Of a stretch of 64,000 nucleotides of DNA, positions 15,901 to 25,274 are shown one piece after another. The notes beneath the pieces were generated by a model. It was not told the origin of the DNA. It was given only the letters and a program-made list of their open reading frames with translations, and made no database searches. The stretch covers positions 930,001-994,000 of the forward strand of contig NZ_CP014145.1 of NCBI RefSeq assembly GCF_001542775.1, given 5' to 3'. The stretch is from Microterricola viridarii. GTDB taxonomy: Bacteria > Actinomycetota > Actinomycetes > Actinomycetales > Microbacteriaceae. Made by a program: the position numbers and the translations under genes. Every line of letters begins with the position of its first letter. Position 1 is the stretch's first letter.

Positions 15901-16287
15901 ATGGCTGAACAGGGTGCTGCACACGGTCGGCAAGGCAATCAGCGGCTCGGTCGTTTCGGCGAGCAGCAGGCCGTGCGCTACCTGGAGTCCACCGGCTACC
16001 GCGTGCTCGAGCGCAACTGGCGCTGTAAGCACGGCGAGATCGACATCGTCGCCGCGCAGGATGGCCGACTCGTCTTCGTCGAGGTGAAGACCCGCACGAG
16101 CGACGCCTTCGGGCACCCCTTCGAGGCCATCACTGCCGCCAAGCTGCGGCGGATGCACGTGCTCGCGCGCCTCTGGTGCGCCGCCCACCCCGGCATCACC
16201 GGCCTCGTGCGGTTGGACGTCATCGGAATCCTCGCGCCAGCGGGCCGACCGGCGCGGATCGAGCATCTCGAGGGCGTGCACGCGTGA
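15901..16287 (+). CDS. YraN family (UPF0102) endonuclease-fold protein
   Basis: A 128-aa protein with the restriction-endonuclease-like core: an early Glu in GRFGEQQAVRYLE, then GEIDIVAAQDGRLVFVEVKTR, the D-(x)n-ExK nuclease signature. The precise role is unsettled; its constant association with comM and dprA suggests a DNA-processing role. ATG 15901 matches the usual start. The stop TGA overlaps the comM GTG (GTGA), so translation is coupled. Confidence 0.95.
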   Translation: MAEQGAAHGRQGNQRLGRFGEQQAVRYLESTGYRVLERNWRCKHGEIDIVAAQDGRLVFVEVKTRTSDAFGHPFEAITAAKLRRMHVLARLWCAAHPGITGLVRLDVIGILAPAGRPARIEHLEGVHA

Positions 16288-17843
16288 GGGTCGTCGGGCG
16301 CACCAGGGCCGTCGCGCTGCTCGGGCTGAGCGGCGCCATCGTCGAGGTGGAGGCAGACATCTCGGCGCAGCTGCCGAAGATCGTGCTGATCGGGCTGCCA
16401 GACACGGCGCTGCAGCAGGCGACCCACCGGGTGCGGGCCGCCGCCGCAAACGCGGGCATCCCGCTCTCGCCCATGGCGATCACGGTGAACCTCTCACCGG
16501 CGTCCCTGCCCAAGCATGGCAGCGGCTTCGACCTCGCCATCGCACTGGCCTGCCTGGCGGCCGCCGGCGACGTGGGTGGCGCCTCGGTTGGTCGGGTGGT
16601 GCACATCGGCGAGCTCGCCCTGGATGGGCGGCTGCGGCCCGTCGCCGGCGTGCTGCCCGCGGTGATCGCCGCCCGCCGCGCCGGATGCGACACCGTGATG
16701 GTGCCGAGCGCGAACGTGGCCGAGGCCGCGCTGGTGCCCGGAATCCGGGTGCTCGGCATGCCGGGGCTGCGCGATGCGGCGATCTGGCACGGCGGCAACT
16801 TTGAGCCGATCCCGATCGAACCGATCGAGCCGGCCCCGACCGTCGCCGCACCCGCCGGTCCGGCGCACGAACCGGATATCGCCGACGTGGTCGGGCAGGA
16901 TGCCGCCCTGTTCGCCCTGCAGGTGGCAGCGGCCGGCGGCCACCATGCGTTCCTGCTCGGCCCGCCGGGAGCCGGTAAGACGATGCTCGCCGACAGGCTG
17001 CCCGGGCTGCTGCCCGACCTGGACGAGCAGGCGGCGCTGGAGGTCAGCAGCATCCGCTCACTCAGCGGGCTCGGCGTCGGCAGTGCGCTCAGCAACCGGC
17101 CGCCCATCGAGAGCCCGCACCACACCGCAACCGCGGCGGCGATGGTCGGCGGCGGCTCCGCGGTCATCCGGCCGGGCGCAGCCGTGCGCGCGGGGCACGG
17201 GGTGCTGTTCCTCGACGAGGCCCCAGAATTTCAGACGGCCGTGCTCGACGCGTTGAGGCAGCCGTTGGAGTCCGGCGTGATCAGCATCCATCGGGCCAAT
17301 GCCGTGGCGCACTTCCCGGCCCGGTTCCAACTCCTGCTGGCCGCGAACCCCTGCCCCTGCGGGCAGTTCGGGGTGGAGGGCGGCGACTGCACCTGCCCGC
17401 CGAACGCCAGGCGGCGCTATCTGGCGCGGCTTTCCGGGCCGTTGCTTGACCGTATCGACATCCAGCTGCGGGTGCAGCGGGTGACGTCCACACACCTGGC
17501 GATGGCCGAGCAGCGTGCGGGGGAGCCCGGCGGTACGGTGCTGACGACTGCCGCCGCCCGCAGGCTGGTCGAGCAGGCGCGGGCGAGTGCCGCCGAGCGG
17601 CTGAGCACGACACCGTGGGCGCTCAACAACGAGGTTCCCGGCGAGTGGCTGCGTGCCCGGGTGCGTCGTCCGGGCACACAGGCGCTGGCCGCGCTGGACC
17701 GGGCGCTGGAACGCGGCGGGGTGACGATGCGCGGCTACGACCGCGTGCTGCGCGTCGCCTGGTCGATCGCTGACATCGAGGGCGCGACGATGCCGGGAGC
17801 CGAACACATCGCGCAGGCGCTCTATCTGAGACGAGGGATCTGA
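16284..17843 (+). CDS. comM: YifB/ComM-type Mg-chelatase-like AAA ATPase
   Basis: AAA+ helicase-like protein; ComM promotes branch migration of incoming DNA in natural transformation. The 519-aa protein has the Lon-protease-like ChlI domain (1-170, VALLGLSGAIVEVEADI), Walker A GPPGAGKTML near 226, Walker B GVLFLDE near 308, a Cys cluster NPCPCGQFGVEGGDCTCP near 355-372 typical of the family, and the Mg-chelatase C-terminal domain. GTG 16284 overlaps the yraN stop. Two bases separate it from dprA. Confidence 0.96.
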   Translation: MRVVGRTRAVALLGLSGAIVEVEADISAQLPKIVLIGLPDTALQQATHRVRAAAANAGIPLSPMAITVNLSPASLPKHGSGFDLAIALACLAAAGDVGGASVGRVVHIGELALDGRLRPVAGVLPAVIAARRAGCDTVMVPSANVAEAALVPGIRVLGMPGLRDAAIWHGGNFEPIPIEPIEPAPTVAAPAGPAHEPDIADVVGQDAALFALQVAAAGGHHAFLLGPPGAGKTMLADRLPGLLPDLDEQAALEVSSIRSLSGLGVGSALSNRPPIESPHHTATAAAMVGGGSAVIRPGAAVRAGHGVLFLDEAPEFQTAVLDALRQPLESGVISIHRANAVAHFPARFQLLLAANPCPCGQFGVEGGDCTCPPNARRRYLARLSGPLLDRIDIQLRVQRVTSTHLAMAEQRAGEPGGTVLTTAAARRLVEQARASAAERLSTTPWALNNEVPGEWLRARVRRPGTQALAALDRALERGGVTMRGYDRVLRVAWSIADIEGATMPGAEHIAQALYLRRGI

Positions 17844-17844
17844 C

Positions 17845-19113
17845 ATGTCCGAATCGGGAGTCGACGAGCGCGGGTCCGCCGCACGGGGGATCGCCGAACT
17901 GGGAATATCCGACCGGGAGATCGCTGCCCTCGTGCGACCCGTCCGGGTTCGACCCGACGTGGAGCCGGCGGAGGTCTTCGCCCGGGCGACGTGGACGGGC
18001 ATCGCCGAGCCGGGGGACCGGGCGGCCGGGTTGCTGGTGACCGCGCTGGGGGCGCGCAGAGCACTGGCGGCCGTGATCGGGCACTGGCCGGTCGAACGCA
18101 TCATCGCGGAGGTGGACCCTGCGGCCCGCGCCGGCCGCGCGGCACTTGGCCGTGAGATGCACGACGCCCTGGCGCGGTGGCGCCCGCGGGTCAACTCGGC
18201 CGCCGCCGTGCGAGCGCTGCAGAGCGCCGCCCGCATTGGCTGTCGGCTGGTCGTTCCGGGCGACGACGAGTGGCCGGGCGGAGTCGATGACCTGGGCGTG
18301 CACGCGCCGCTGGCGCTGTGGTGGCGGGGGCAGCCGGAGTCGATGCCGGCGATGGGGCGTTCCGTGGCTCTGGTGGGTGCCCGCGCCGCCACCGGCTACG
18401 GCGAACACGTGGCGATGGAGGCGTCGGCCGGGCTCGTCGACCGCGGCTTCGCGATTGTCTCCGGTGCGGCGTACGGGATCGACGGGATGGCGCACCGGGC
18501 GGCACTGGCCAGCAACGGCGTCACCGTCGCCTTCCTGGCCGGCGGACTGGACCGCTTCTACCCGAGCGGGCACGACGCGCTGCTCGGCAGCATCGTCGAT
18601 ACCGGGGCGGTGCTCTCCGAGCTGCCGTGCGGCGCTGCTCCCACGCGCTGGCGGTTTCTGCAGCGCAATCGCCTGATCGCGACCGCCAGCCAGGCCACCG
18701 TCGTGCTGGAGGCCGGGCACCGCTCCGGCTCGCTGAACACGGCGGGGCACGCGGCGGCGGCAGGGCGCCCACTCGGAGCGGTGCCCGGACCGGTGACGAG
18801 CCCGGCCTCGGCCGGCTGCCACCGGCTGCTGCGGGACTACGACGCCCGCTGCGTCACGAACGCGGCCGAGATGGCCGAGCTGCTTGAACCGGGCGGCGCC
18901 GCCACGGCGCCGGGGCTCCGGCTGGGCGGCGGGGAGGCGAGCCCGGAGCAGGTGCGCGTGCTCGACGCGCTCAGCACGCGGAGCGCGCGCGACGTGAACG
19001 ATGTGGCCGTGCGCACCGGAATGTCGCCGAACGCGGTGATCGCTGTGCTGGGCGTGCTGGCTGTCGATGGCCTGGCGCGCGAAGACGAGCGCGGCTGGCT
19101 GCGCCGGGTCTGA
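17845..19113 (+). CDS. dprA: DNA-processing protein DprA
   Basis: Loads RecA on single-stranded DNA during transformation. The 422-aa protein has an N-terminal SAM/HhH-like region, the Rossmann core near 170-330 (VALVGARAATGYGEHVA, SGAAYGIDGMAHRAAL, PTRWRFLQRNRLIA, VVLEAGHRSGSL) and a C-terminal winged-helix domain near 365-420. The yraN-comM-dprA cluster is conserved even in actinobacteria not known to be transformable. 15-bp tandem repeats begin right at its stop. Confidence 0.96.
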   Translation: MSESGVDERGSAARGIAELGISDREIAALVRPVRVRPDVEPAEVFARATWTGIAEPGDRAAGLLVTALGARRALAAVIGHWPVERIIAEVDPAARAGRAALGREMHDALARWRPRVNSAAAVRALQSAARIGCRLVVPGDDEWPGGVDDLGVHAPLALWWRGQPESMPAMGRSVALVGARAATGYGEHVAMEASAGLVDRGFAIVSGAAYGIDGMAHRAALASNGVTVAFLAGGLDRFYPSGHDALLGSIVDTGAVLSELPCGAAPTRWRFLQRNRLIATASQATVVLEAGHRSGSLNTAGHAAAAGRPLGAVPGPVTSPASAGCHRLLRDYDARCVTNAAEMAELLEPGGAATAPGLRLGGGEASPEQVRVLDALSTRSARDVNDVAVRTGMSPNAVIAVLGVLAVDGLAREDERGWLRRV

Positions 19114-19194
19114 GCACGCCGGGACTGAGCACGCCGGGGCTGAGCACGCCGGGGCTGGGGACGCCGGGCCTGAATGCACCCCGGCTGAGCTATC
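19111..19194. repeat. 15-bp tandem repeat (CTGAGCACGCCGGGG type) after dprA
   Basis: Starting at the dprA stop are about five copies of a 15-bp unit, CTGAGCACGCCGGG(A/G), decaying in the last two copies. The unit contains a TGA in one frame, so it would stop a readthrough frame repeatedly. Confidence 0.75.
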
Positions 19195-19229
19195 CCGTGT
19201 GTGCGCCCGGCCGTGTCTGGGCTGCGCCG

Positions 19230-19235
19230 TAAGGT
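19230..19235 (+). promoter_or_regulatory. Putative -10 box upstream of phosphodiesterase gene (TAAGGT)
   Basis: TAAGGT would start a transcript about 44 bases before the ATG at 19286, which has its own AGGAG site at 19276-19280. Confidence 0.4.
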
Positions 19236-19285
19236 GGTTGCGTTGCAGCATTCACGAGCCAGCAATCACACGAGCAGGAGCGAGC

Positions 19286-20239
19286 ATGACCGGCATCCAG
19301 ATGGGACAGTACCCGCCCGCCCGGTACGTGATCGCGCACCTCAGCGACACCCACTTCCTCGGTGACGACGCGGCGGGGCTGGCCCGGCCGCTCTACGGCA
19401 CGGTCGACACTGACCGCACGGCCGCGGCCGCGATGCGCAGGCTCCGCGATATGGGGGTGGCGCTGGACGCGATCGTGATCACCGGCGACATCGCCGACAT
19501 CGCCGAGGAGGGCGCGTACAGGAGGGTACGAGCCCTCGTCGAACCCGTCGCCGAGGAGCTCGGCGCCACACTGGTCTGGGTGATGGGCAACCACGACGAG
19601 CGCGCGGTGTTCCGCCGCGAGCTCCTCGGCGCCGCCGATCCGGCGGGCGCCGTGGAGCCCGGCGCGATGGAGGCCCCGGTCGACCGGGTGGAGCACGTCG
19701 GAGGGCTGCGCATCATCACCCTGGACAGCACGGTGCCCGGCTACCACCATGGCGAGATCACGCCGGGGCAGCTGGACTGGCTGCGCGAGGTGCTGGCGAC
19801 GCCGGCGCCGCACGGCAGTATCCTCGCACTGCACCACCCGCCGATCCCCACCCCGCTGGCGGCGATGACCGTGCTCGAACTGCAGGACCAGCGGGCGCTC
19901 GCCGACGTGATCGCCGGCAGCGACATCCGCGCCATCCTGGCCGGGCACCTGCACTACTCCAGCAGCAGCCTGTTCGCCGGCATCCCCGTCTCTGTCGCCG
20001 CGGCCACCTGCTATTCGATGGATGTCGCGGCCCCCGACCGGCAGCTGCGCGGTGTGGACGGCGGCCAATCGATGAACCTGGTTCACGTTTACGCGGACCA
20101 GGTCGTTCACTCCGTCGTGCCGCTGGTGGAGGCGCCCGTCGTGACCCATTTCGGCGACGGATTCCTGTCCAAGCTGGAAGGCCTCGACGCGCCGGCACGC
20201 CTCGAGCTGTTCTCCCGGAAAGCAGACACCGCGCCGTGA
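19286..20239 (+). CDS. CpdA-like metallophosphoesterase / cyclic nucleotide phosphodiesterase
   Basis: A 317-aa calcineurin-like phosphoesterase with all metal-binding blocks: HLSDTHF, ITGDIAD, MGNHDER, LALHHPP and AGHLHYS. It resembles actinobacterial Rv0805/CpdA-type enzymes that hydrolyse 3',5'-cyclic nucleotides, though the substrate is not certain. ATG 19286 follows an AGGAG site. The TGA stop overlaps the GTG start of xerC (GTGA). No signal peptide. Confidence 0.92.
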   Translation: MTGIQMGQYPPARYVIAHLSDTHFLGDDAAGLARPLYGTVDTDRTAAAAMRRLRDMGVALDAIVITGDIADIAEEGAYRRVRALVEPVAEELGATLVWVMGNHDERAVFRRELLGAADPAGAVEPGAMEAPVDRVEHVGGLRIITLDSTVPGYHHGEITPGQLDWLREVLATPAPHGSILALHHPPIPTPLAAMTVLELQDQRALADVIAGSDIRAILAGHLHYSSSSLFAGIPVSVAAATCYSMDVAAPDRQLRGVDGGQSMNLVHVYADQVVHSVVPLVEAPVVTHFGDGFLSKLEGLDAPARLELFSRKADTAP

Positions 20240-21156
20240 GTGCTCCCTTCGACCGGGCAATCGAGGAGTTCGCGCTGTACCTGCGGGTGGAGCGGGGCTT
20301 CTCGCCCAACACCGAGCGCGCCTACCGGCAAGACCTGCGCTCCCTGGCGAGCTTCGCCGAGGAACGGGCAGCGGCGGGGCTGGCCGACATCGACCTGGCG
20401 CTGTTGCGCGACTGGCTCTGGGTTGGCACAGAGGCGGGACTGGCCAAGGCGAGTCTGGCCCGCCGCGCCGCCTCCGCACGCGGCTTCACCGCCTGGCTCG
20501 CGCGCACCGGCCGGGTCGAGCACGATCTGGGTCTGCGGCTGCGCGCGCCGAAACCCGGCCGTGCCCTGCCGCGGGTGGTCGCGCAGACGCAGATGAGCGA
20601 CATGCTGGGTGGGCTCGCCGGGCGGGCGGCGGCGGGCGAGCCGGTGGCTTTGCGCGATCTGGCGCTGATCGAACTGCTCTACGCCTCGGCGCTGCGCGTC
20701 TCTGAGCTGGTTGCCCTCGACGTGGACGCCCTGGACCTGGAGCGGCTCACGGTGCTGGCCCTCGGCAAGGGCAACAAGGAGCGCGTGGTGCCGTTCGGGG
20801 TGCCCGCGCTGTCGGCCCTCGTCGAGTACCTGCGCCGCGGCCGCCCCGCGCTGCTGCCGGACGGAGACGCCCCGGCGCCCAAGGCGCTGTTCCTCGGTGC
20901 ACGCGGCGGGCGTCTCGGCACCAGGGCCGTGCACACGCTCGTGGCCCGGCTGCTCTCCGAACTGCCCGGCTCCGGCCCCGCCGGGCCGCACGCCCTCCGG
21001 CACACCGCCGCGACCCACCTGCTGGACGGCGGCGCCGACCTGCGTGCCGTGCAGGAGTTGCTCGGGCACGCCAGCCTCGGCACCACCCAGATCTACACAC
21101 ACGTCTCGACCGAGCGGCTGCGCGAGAGCTACCGGACGGCACACCCGCGCGCCTGA
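20236..21156 (+). CDS. xerC: Tyrosine recombinase XerC
   Basis: Site-specific recombinase that resolves chromosome dimers at dif with XerD. The 306-aa protein has the SAM-like core-binding domain (1-100, [20 protein letters not shown]) and the catalytic domain: Arg154 (SALRVSEL), Lys in [38 protein letters not shown] with Tyr287. The xerC call over xerD rests on its position near dprA and rpsB. Translationally coupled to the phosphodiesterase gene. Confidence 0.95.
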   Translation: MSAPFDRAIEEFALYLRVERGFSPNTERAYRQDLRSLASFAEERAAAGLADIDLALLRDWLWVGTEAGLAKASLARRAASARGFTAWLARTGRVEHDLGLRLRAPKPGRALPRVVAQTQMSDMLGGLAGRAAAGEPVALRDLALIELLYASALRVSELVALDVDALDLERLTVLALGKGNKERVVPFGVPALSALVEYLRRGRPALLPDGDAPAPKALFLGARGGRLGTRAVHTLVARLLSELPGSGPAGPHALRHTAATHLLDGGADLRAVQELLGHASLGTTQIYTHVSTERLRESYRTAHPRA

Positions 21157-21201
21157 CCCCGCGGCCCAATGCAATCAGCCACGCTCATCAGCCGAGCTCA
21201 C

Positions 21202-21732
21202 TCAGCCGAGCGGCAGCAGCACGGCGCGCGGGATGCCGCCGAGCAGCAGCATCGGCGACACATACTCGCCGCCCAGCCGCACCCCGAAGTGCAGGCAGCG
21301 ACCGTCGCAGTGCCCGCCGGCCGCGACCACGCCGAGCTCCTCGCCGCGCACGACCGTGTCACCGGCCACCAGGGCGCTCTCCAGCGGCTCAAAGGAGCTG
21401 ACCAGGTCGCCGTCATGCCGGATCGAGAGCACGGGGCGGTCCACCACGCGGCCAGAGAACGCCACGATGCCGTCGGCCGGCGCGACGACGGTCGTGCCTG
21501 CCCTCGCCTCGAGGTCGATACCGCGATGACCGGCGGAGTAGCGCGTCGGCGGGGCCACGAAGCCGCGCAGCACGACGCGGGGCTCCGCGACCGGCCACTG
21601 CCAGTGGCCCAGTCGCTGCACGGCGGCGGGTGAATGGGTCGTGCCGAGCGCGAGCACGGCCAGTAGCTGCAGCACAAGCAGGCATGCCAGGAATGGCGGC
21701 TGCGGCAGTGCTCGGATTCCCCGGATCGACAT
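21202..21732 (-). CDS. Secreted M23-like (LytM) peptidase, degenerate active site
   Basis: A 176-aa protein with an N-terminal signal or anchor ([17 protein letters not shown]) and an M23 domain: [21 protein letters not shown] carries the first His and Asp ligands, but the usual HxH is RCLHFGVR, with Cys replacing the first His. This variant occurs in other actinobacterial M23 proteins next to rpsB, so it may activate other hydrolases instead of cutting peptidoglycan. I prefer ATG 21732 to the upstream frame start at 21789; a -10-like CAGGCT lies six bases upstream. Confidence 0.88.
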   Translation of the reverse strand: MSIRGIRALPQPPFLACLLVLQLLAVLALGTTHSPAAVQRLGHWQWPVAEPRVVLRGFVAPPTRYSAGHRGIDLEARAGTTVVAPADGIVAFSGRVVDRPVLSIRHDGDLVSSFEPLESALVAGDTVVRGEELGVVAAGGHCDGRCLHFGVRLGGEYVSPMLLLGGIPRAVLLPLG

Positions 21733-21832
21733 GGTTCCAGCCTGCCGCGGCTGACGCCGACCGCGGGCCTGGCGCCGGGATCTGTGCACAACGGGGCGGG
21801 GGAGCGCGGGTGTGCAGGGGAGGCAACGATGC

Positions 21833-21841
21833 TGTTAGACT
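21833..21841 (+). promoter_or_regulatory. Extended -10 promoter for rpsB-tsf (TGTTAGACT)
   Basis: TGT followed by TAGACT is an extended -10 element. It would give a leader of about 148 bases before rpsB. Confidence 0.45.
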
Positions 21842-21919
21842 TTCCCGAGCAGTGCTGTGCACTGACTACGCGTGCCCTTCAGGCAACACTTCCCTTCGGT
21901 CCTTACTTCGTGAGAAGCG

Positions 21920-21958
21920 GGTCGGTCGTGTGCTGGGCACCAGGCGTGGTGGCCGACC
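21920..21958 (+). promoter_or_regulatory. Structured rpsB leader (inverted repeat GGTCGG/CCGACC)
   Basis: In the rpsB leader, GGTCGG at 21920-21925 can pair with CCGACC at 21953-21958, enclosing a smaller ACCA/TGGT stem. Ribosomal protein leaders often bind their own product; whether this one does is inference. Confidence 0.3.
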
Positions 21959-21995
21959 GGTCGCCACGGAAACCGAGAACAAGGAGACCGCCACC

Positions 21996-22913
21996 ATGGC
22001 CGTCGTTACCATTCGCCAGCTGCTCGACAGCGGCGTGCACTTCGGGCACCAGACCCGCCGTTGGAACCCGAAGATGAAGCGCTTCATCCTGACGGAGCGC
22101 TCGGGCAGCCACATCATCGACCTCCAGCAGTCGCTGACCTACATCGACCGCACCTACGACTACGTCAAGGAGACGGTTGCCCACGGTGGCACCATCCTCT
22201 TCGTCGGCACCAAGAAGCAGGCTCAGGGCTCCATCGCCGAGCAGGCTCAGCGCGTCGGCCAGCCGTACGTCAACCAGCGTTGGCTCGGCGGTCTGCTCAC
22301 CAACTTCCAGACGGTCAGCAAGCGCCTCGCTCGTATGAAGGAGCTCGAGGAGCTCGACTTCGACGACACCACCAAGGGTTTCACCAAGAAGGAACTCCTG
22401 ATCAAGAAGCGCGAGCTCGACAAGCTTCACAAGTCGCTCGGCGGAATCCGCAACCTCACCAAGACGCCTTCGGCTCTGTGGGTTGTCGACACCAAGAAGG
22501 AGCACCTCGCCATTGACGAGGCGCGCAAGCTTGGCATCCCCGTCATCGGCATCCTCGACACCAACTGCGACCCGGACGAAGTCCAGTACCCGATCCCGGG
22601 CAACGACGACGCCATCCGCTCGGTTGGCCTGCTCACGCGCATCATCGCCGACGCAGCCGCCGAGGGCCTGATCCAGCGCCACCAGAAGCCCGAAGAGGGT
22701 GCAGAGGTTGAGCCTCTCGCCGCTTGGGAAGCCGAGCTTCTCCAGGCTTCCGAGGCTGCTGCCGATGAGGTTGCCCCCGCGCAGTCCTCCGCCGAGACCG
22801 AGAAGGTTGCCGACGTCGCGCTTGCCGCCGTCGAGGCCGACTTCGTCGAGGGCGAAGTTGCCGCTGTCGTCGCTGAGGTTGCTGCGGAAGACGCAGCCGC
22901 CGAGACCAAGTAA
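21996..22913 (+). CDS. rpsB: 30S ribosomal protein S2
   Basis: S2 joins the 30S subunit last, near S1 or the platform. ATG 21996 begins the conserved [28 protein letters not shown] lies nine bases before. The S2 core ends near residue 240 and is followed by an acidic Ala/Glu/Val-rich tail of about 60 residues, longer than in E. coli but common in actinobacteria. tsf follows 11 bases later. Confidence 0.98.
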   Translation: MAVVTIRQLLDSGVHFGHQTRRWNPKMKRFILTERSGSHIIDLQQSLTYIDRTYDYVKETVAHGGTILFVGTKKQAQGSIAEQAQRVGQPYVNQRWLGGLLTNFQTVSKRLARMKELEELDFDDTTKGFTKKELLIKKRELDKLHKSLGGIRNLTKTPSALWVVDTKKEHLAIDEARKLGIPVIGILDTNCDPDEVQYPIPGNDDAIRSVGLLTRIIADAAAEGLIQRHQKPEEGAEVEPLAAWEAELLQASEAAADEVAPAQSSAETEKVADVALAAVEADFVEGEVAAVVAEVAAEDAAAETK

Positions 22914-22924
22914 GGACCGAACGT

Positions 22925-23752
22925 ATGGCTAACTTCAACATTGCCGACCTGAAGGCTCTGCGCGAGCAGCTTGGTACCGGCATGACCGACACCAAGAACG
23001 CTCTGGTCGAGGCTGAGGGCGACGTCGCGAAGGCGACCGAGATCCTGCGTCTCAAGGGTGCAAAGGGCAACGCGAAGCGTGCCGACCGCTCCACCAGCGA
23101 GGGCCTCGTTGCCGTCAAGGAGAGCGCCGGCGCCGTCACGATGATCGAGCTCGCCTGCGAGACCGACTTCGTCGCCAAGAACGACAAGTTCATCGCGCTG
23201 TCCGAGAAGGTGCTCGAGGCTGTTGCAGCCGCCGGCGCCAGCACCGTCGAGGAGGGCCTCGCGGCCCCCGTCGACGGCGGCACCGTTGCCGACCTGATCG
23301 ACTCGCAGGCCGCTACGCTCGGCGAGAAGGTGGAGCTGCGCCGCGTCGCCGCCCTCACCGGTGACGCCGTTGCCGTGTACCTGCACCGCACCTCCAAGGA
23401 CCTGCCGCCGCAGATCGGTGTTGTCGTCTCCTACAGCGGTGACGACGCCGAGACCGCTCGTGCGATCGCTCAGCACATCGCGATGTTCGACCCGCAGTAC
23501 CTGACTCGCGATGAGGTTCCGGCCGACATCGTCGAGAAGGAGCGCGAGATCGTCACCGAGATCAGCCGCAACGAGGGAAAGCCGGATGCCGCGCTTCCCA
23601 AGATCGTTGAAGGACGCCTCACCTCGTTCTTCAAGCAGGTTGCGCTGCTCGAGCAGGACTACGCTCGCGACAGCAAGATCCAGGTCAAGAAGGTTCTCGA
23701 AGACTCCGGTCTGAACGTGACGGGCTTCGCCCGCTTCAAGGCCGGCGCCTAA
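22925..23752 (+). CDS. tsf: Elongation factor Ts
   Basis: Nucleotide exchange factor for EF-Tu. The 275-aa protein has the N-terminal UBA-like domain (IADLKALREQLGTGMTDTKN) and the core with the TDFVA motif in ACETDFVAKNDKF. An intrinsic terminator with a 16-bp perfect stem closes the rpsB-tsf operon. Confidence 0.98.
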   Translation: MANFNIADLKALREQLGTGMTDTKNALVEAEGDVAKATEILRLKGAKGNAKRADRSTSEGLVAVKESAGAVTMIELACETDFVAKNDKFIALSEKVLEAVAAAGASTVEEGLAAPVDGGTVADLIDSQAATLGEKVELRRVAALTGDAVAVYLHRTSKDLPPQIGVVVSYSGDDAETARAIAQHIAMFDPQYLTRDEVPADIVEKEREIVTEISRNEGKPDAALPKIVEGRLTSFFKQVALLEQDYARDSKIQVKKVLEDSGLNVTGFARFKAGA

Positions 23753-23761
23753 TACGCCATG

Positions 23762-23801
23762 AAGGAGTCCGGATCACCTACGTGATCCGGACTCCTTTTC
23801 T
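23762..23801 (+). terminator. Intrinsic terminator after tsf
   Basis: AAGGAGTCCGGATCAC pairs perfectly (16 bp) with GTGATCCGGACTCCTT across CTAC, followed by TTCT: the clearest intrinsic terminator in the window. Confidence 0.9.
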
Positions 23802-23804
23802 GTG

Positions 23805-23824
23805 CCTGAACCGATCGGTTCAGG
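23805..23824. promoter_or_regulatory. 20-bp perfect palindrome upstream of pyrH
   Basis: CCTGAACCGATCGGTTCAGG is a perfect 20-bp palindrome just after the tsf terminator and 130 bp before pyrH. It could be a protein-binding operator or a second hairpin (8-bp stem, GATC loop). A further inverted repeat, ACACAGC/GCTGTGT, lies at 23864-23884. Confidence 0.4.
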
Positions 23825-23915
23825 GGCGCAGGTCTGGCCTGGACCGACCGCGCCCGATGCACGACACAGCGCAAAGTGCTGTGTGACGCACTGCGCAAAG
23901 CACCGCGCAACACAC

Positions 23916-23921
23916 TAAGTT
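23916..23921 (+). promoter_or_regulatory. Putative -10 box of pyrH (TAAGTT)
   Basis: TAAGTT would start transcription about 26 bases before the pyrH ATG, which has a GGAAGGA ribosome-binding site. Confidence 0.45.
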
Positions 23922-23953
23922 TTCAGTAATCCCACTCGGAAGGATCCACTCGC

Positions 23954-24670
23954 ATGACTACGACGGAAAAGAAGCGCAGGGTTCTCCTCAAGCTCTCGGG
24001 CGAGGCATTCGGTGGCGGCTCACTCGGCGTGAACCCCGATGTGGTGAGCGGGCTCGCCCGCGAGATCGCCGAGGCAGCGAAGACCGTTGAGGTCGCGATC
24101 GTCGTCGGTGGCGGCAACTTCTTCCGCGGCGCCGAGCTCTCCCAGCGCGGCATGGACCGCGGCCGGGCCGACTACATGGGCATGCTGGGCACCGTCATGA
24201 ACGCCCTCGCCCTGCAGGACTTCCTTGAGCAGGCCGGCGCGGAGACCCGCGTGCAGTCCGCCATCTCGATGACTCAGGTCGCCGAGCAGTACATCCCGCG
24301 CCGCGCGGAGCGCCACCTGGAGAAGGGCCGTGTCGTCATCTTCGGCGCCGGCGCAGGCCTGCCCTACTTTTCCACCGACACGGTTGCCGCCCAGCGCGCC
24401 CTCGAGATCTACGCCGATGTCGTGCTCGTCGCCAAGAACGGCGTCGACGGCGTCTACTCCGACGACCCCCGCACCAACCCCGACGCGCACAAGATCGAGC
24501 ACATCACGTACCAGGAGGCTCTGCAGAGCGGCCTCAAGGTCGTCGACTCGACGGCGTTCAGCCTGTGCATGGACAACGGCATGCCAATGCAGGTCTTCGG
24601 CATGGCCCCTGAGGGCAATGTGACGGCAGCCATCCTCGGCTCCGATCTCGGCACCATCGTCAGCAACTGA
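23954..24670 (+). CDS. pyrH: Uridylate kinase (UMP kinase) PyrH
   Basis: Phosphorylates UMP to UDP for RNA, DNA and cell-wall precursors. The 238-aa amino-acid-kinase-fold protein shows [15 protein letters not shown] at the N-terminus, [11 protein letters not shown], the [20 protein letters not shown] loop and [22 protein letters not shown]. Normal hexameric bacterial UMPK length. Followed by frr, which seems to have its own -10 box. Confidence 0.98.
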   Translation: MTTTEKKRRVLLKLSGEAFGGGSLGVNPDVVSGLAREIAEAAKTVEVAIVVGGGNFFRGAELSQRGMDRGRADYMGMLGTVMNALALQDFLEQAGAETRVQSAISMTQVAEQYIPRRAERHLEKGRVVIFGAGAGLPYFSTDTVAAQRALEIYADVVLVAKNGVDGVYSDDPRTNPDAHKIEHITYQEALQSGLKVVDSTAFSLCMDNGMPMQVFGMAPEGNVTAAILGSDLGTIVSN

Positions 24671-24677
24671 CAACAAC

Positions 24678-24683
24678 TAAGCT
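24678..24683 (+). promoter_or_regulatory. Putative -10 box of frr (TAAGCT)
   Basis: TAAGCT in the 41-bp gap after pyrH would give a leader of about 22 bases carrying the AAGGAG site of frr. Confidence 0.4.
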
Positions 24684-24711
24684 TGAACCACCATTACCTG
24701 AAGGAGTCACC

Positions 24712-25266
24712 GTGATCGCGGATGCCCTGTCCGATGCCACCACCCGTATGAGCAAAGCCGTTGAGGTCGCGAAGGAAGACTTCGCCGGCATCCGTACCGG
24801 CCGTGCCAACCCTCAGCTGTTCGCGAAGATCATGGTCGACTACTACGGCACGCCCACCCCGCTTGCACAGCTGGCCTCGCTGGCGAACCCCGAGGCGCGC
24901 ACGCTCGTTGTGACCCCCTACGACAAGAGCGCGATGCGCGACATCGAGGCGGCTCTGCGCAGCGCACCGAACCTCGGCGCCAACCCCACCAACGATGGCA
25001 ACATCATCCGGGTGACCCTGCCCGAGCTGACCGAGGAACGCCGCAAGGAGTTCGTCAAGATCGTGCGCACCAAGGCCGAGGACGCCAAGGTTGCCGTGCG
25101 CAACATCCGCCGCAAGGCCAAGGATGAGCTGGACGCGCTGAAGAGCGAGGTCGGCGACGACGAGGTTGCCCGCGGCGAGAAGGAGCTCGAAGCGGTGACG
25201 AAGACGCACGTCGACGCCATCGACGACGCTCTGAAGCGCAAGGAAGCCGAACTGCTCGAGGTCTAG
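24712..25266 (+). CDS. frr: Ribosome recycling factor
   Basis: Splits post-termination ribosomes with EF-G. The 184-aa protein shows the RRF signature from [20 protein letters not shown] through the three-helix bundle ([36 protein letters not shown]). GTG 24712 follows AAGGAG with good spacing. cdsA starts eight bases after the stop. Confidence 0.98.
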   Translation: MIADALSDATTRMSKAVEVAKEDFAGIRTGRANPQLFAKIMVDYYGTPTPLAQLASLANPEARTLVVTPYDKSAMRDIEAALRSAPNLGANPTNDGNIIRVTLPELTEERRKEFVKIVRTKAEDAKVAVRNIRRKAKDELDALKSEVGDDEVARGEKELEAVTKTHVDAIDDALKRKEAELLEV

Positions 25267-25274
25267 GACTTCCC

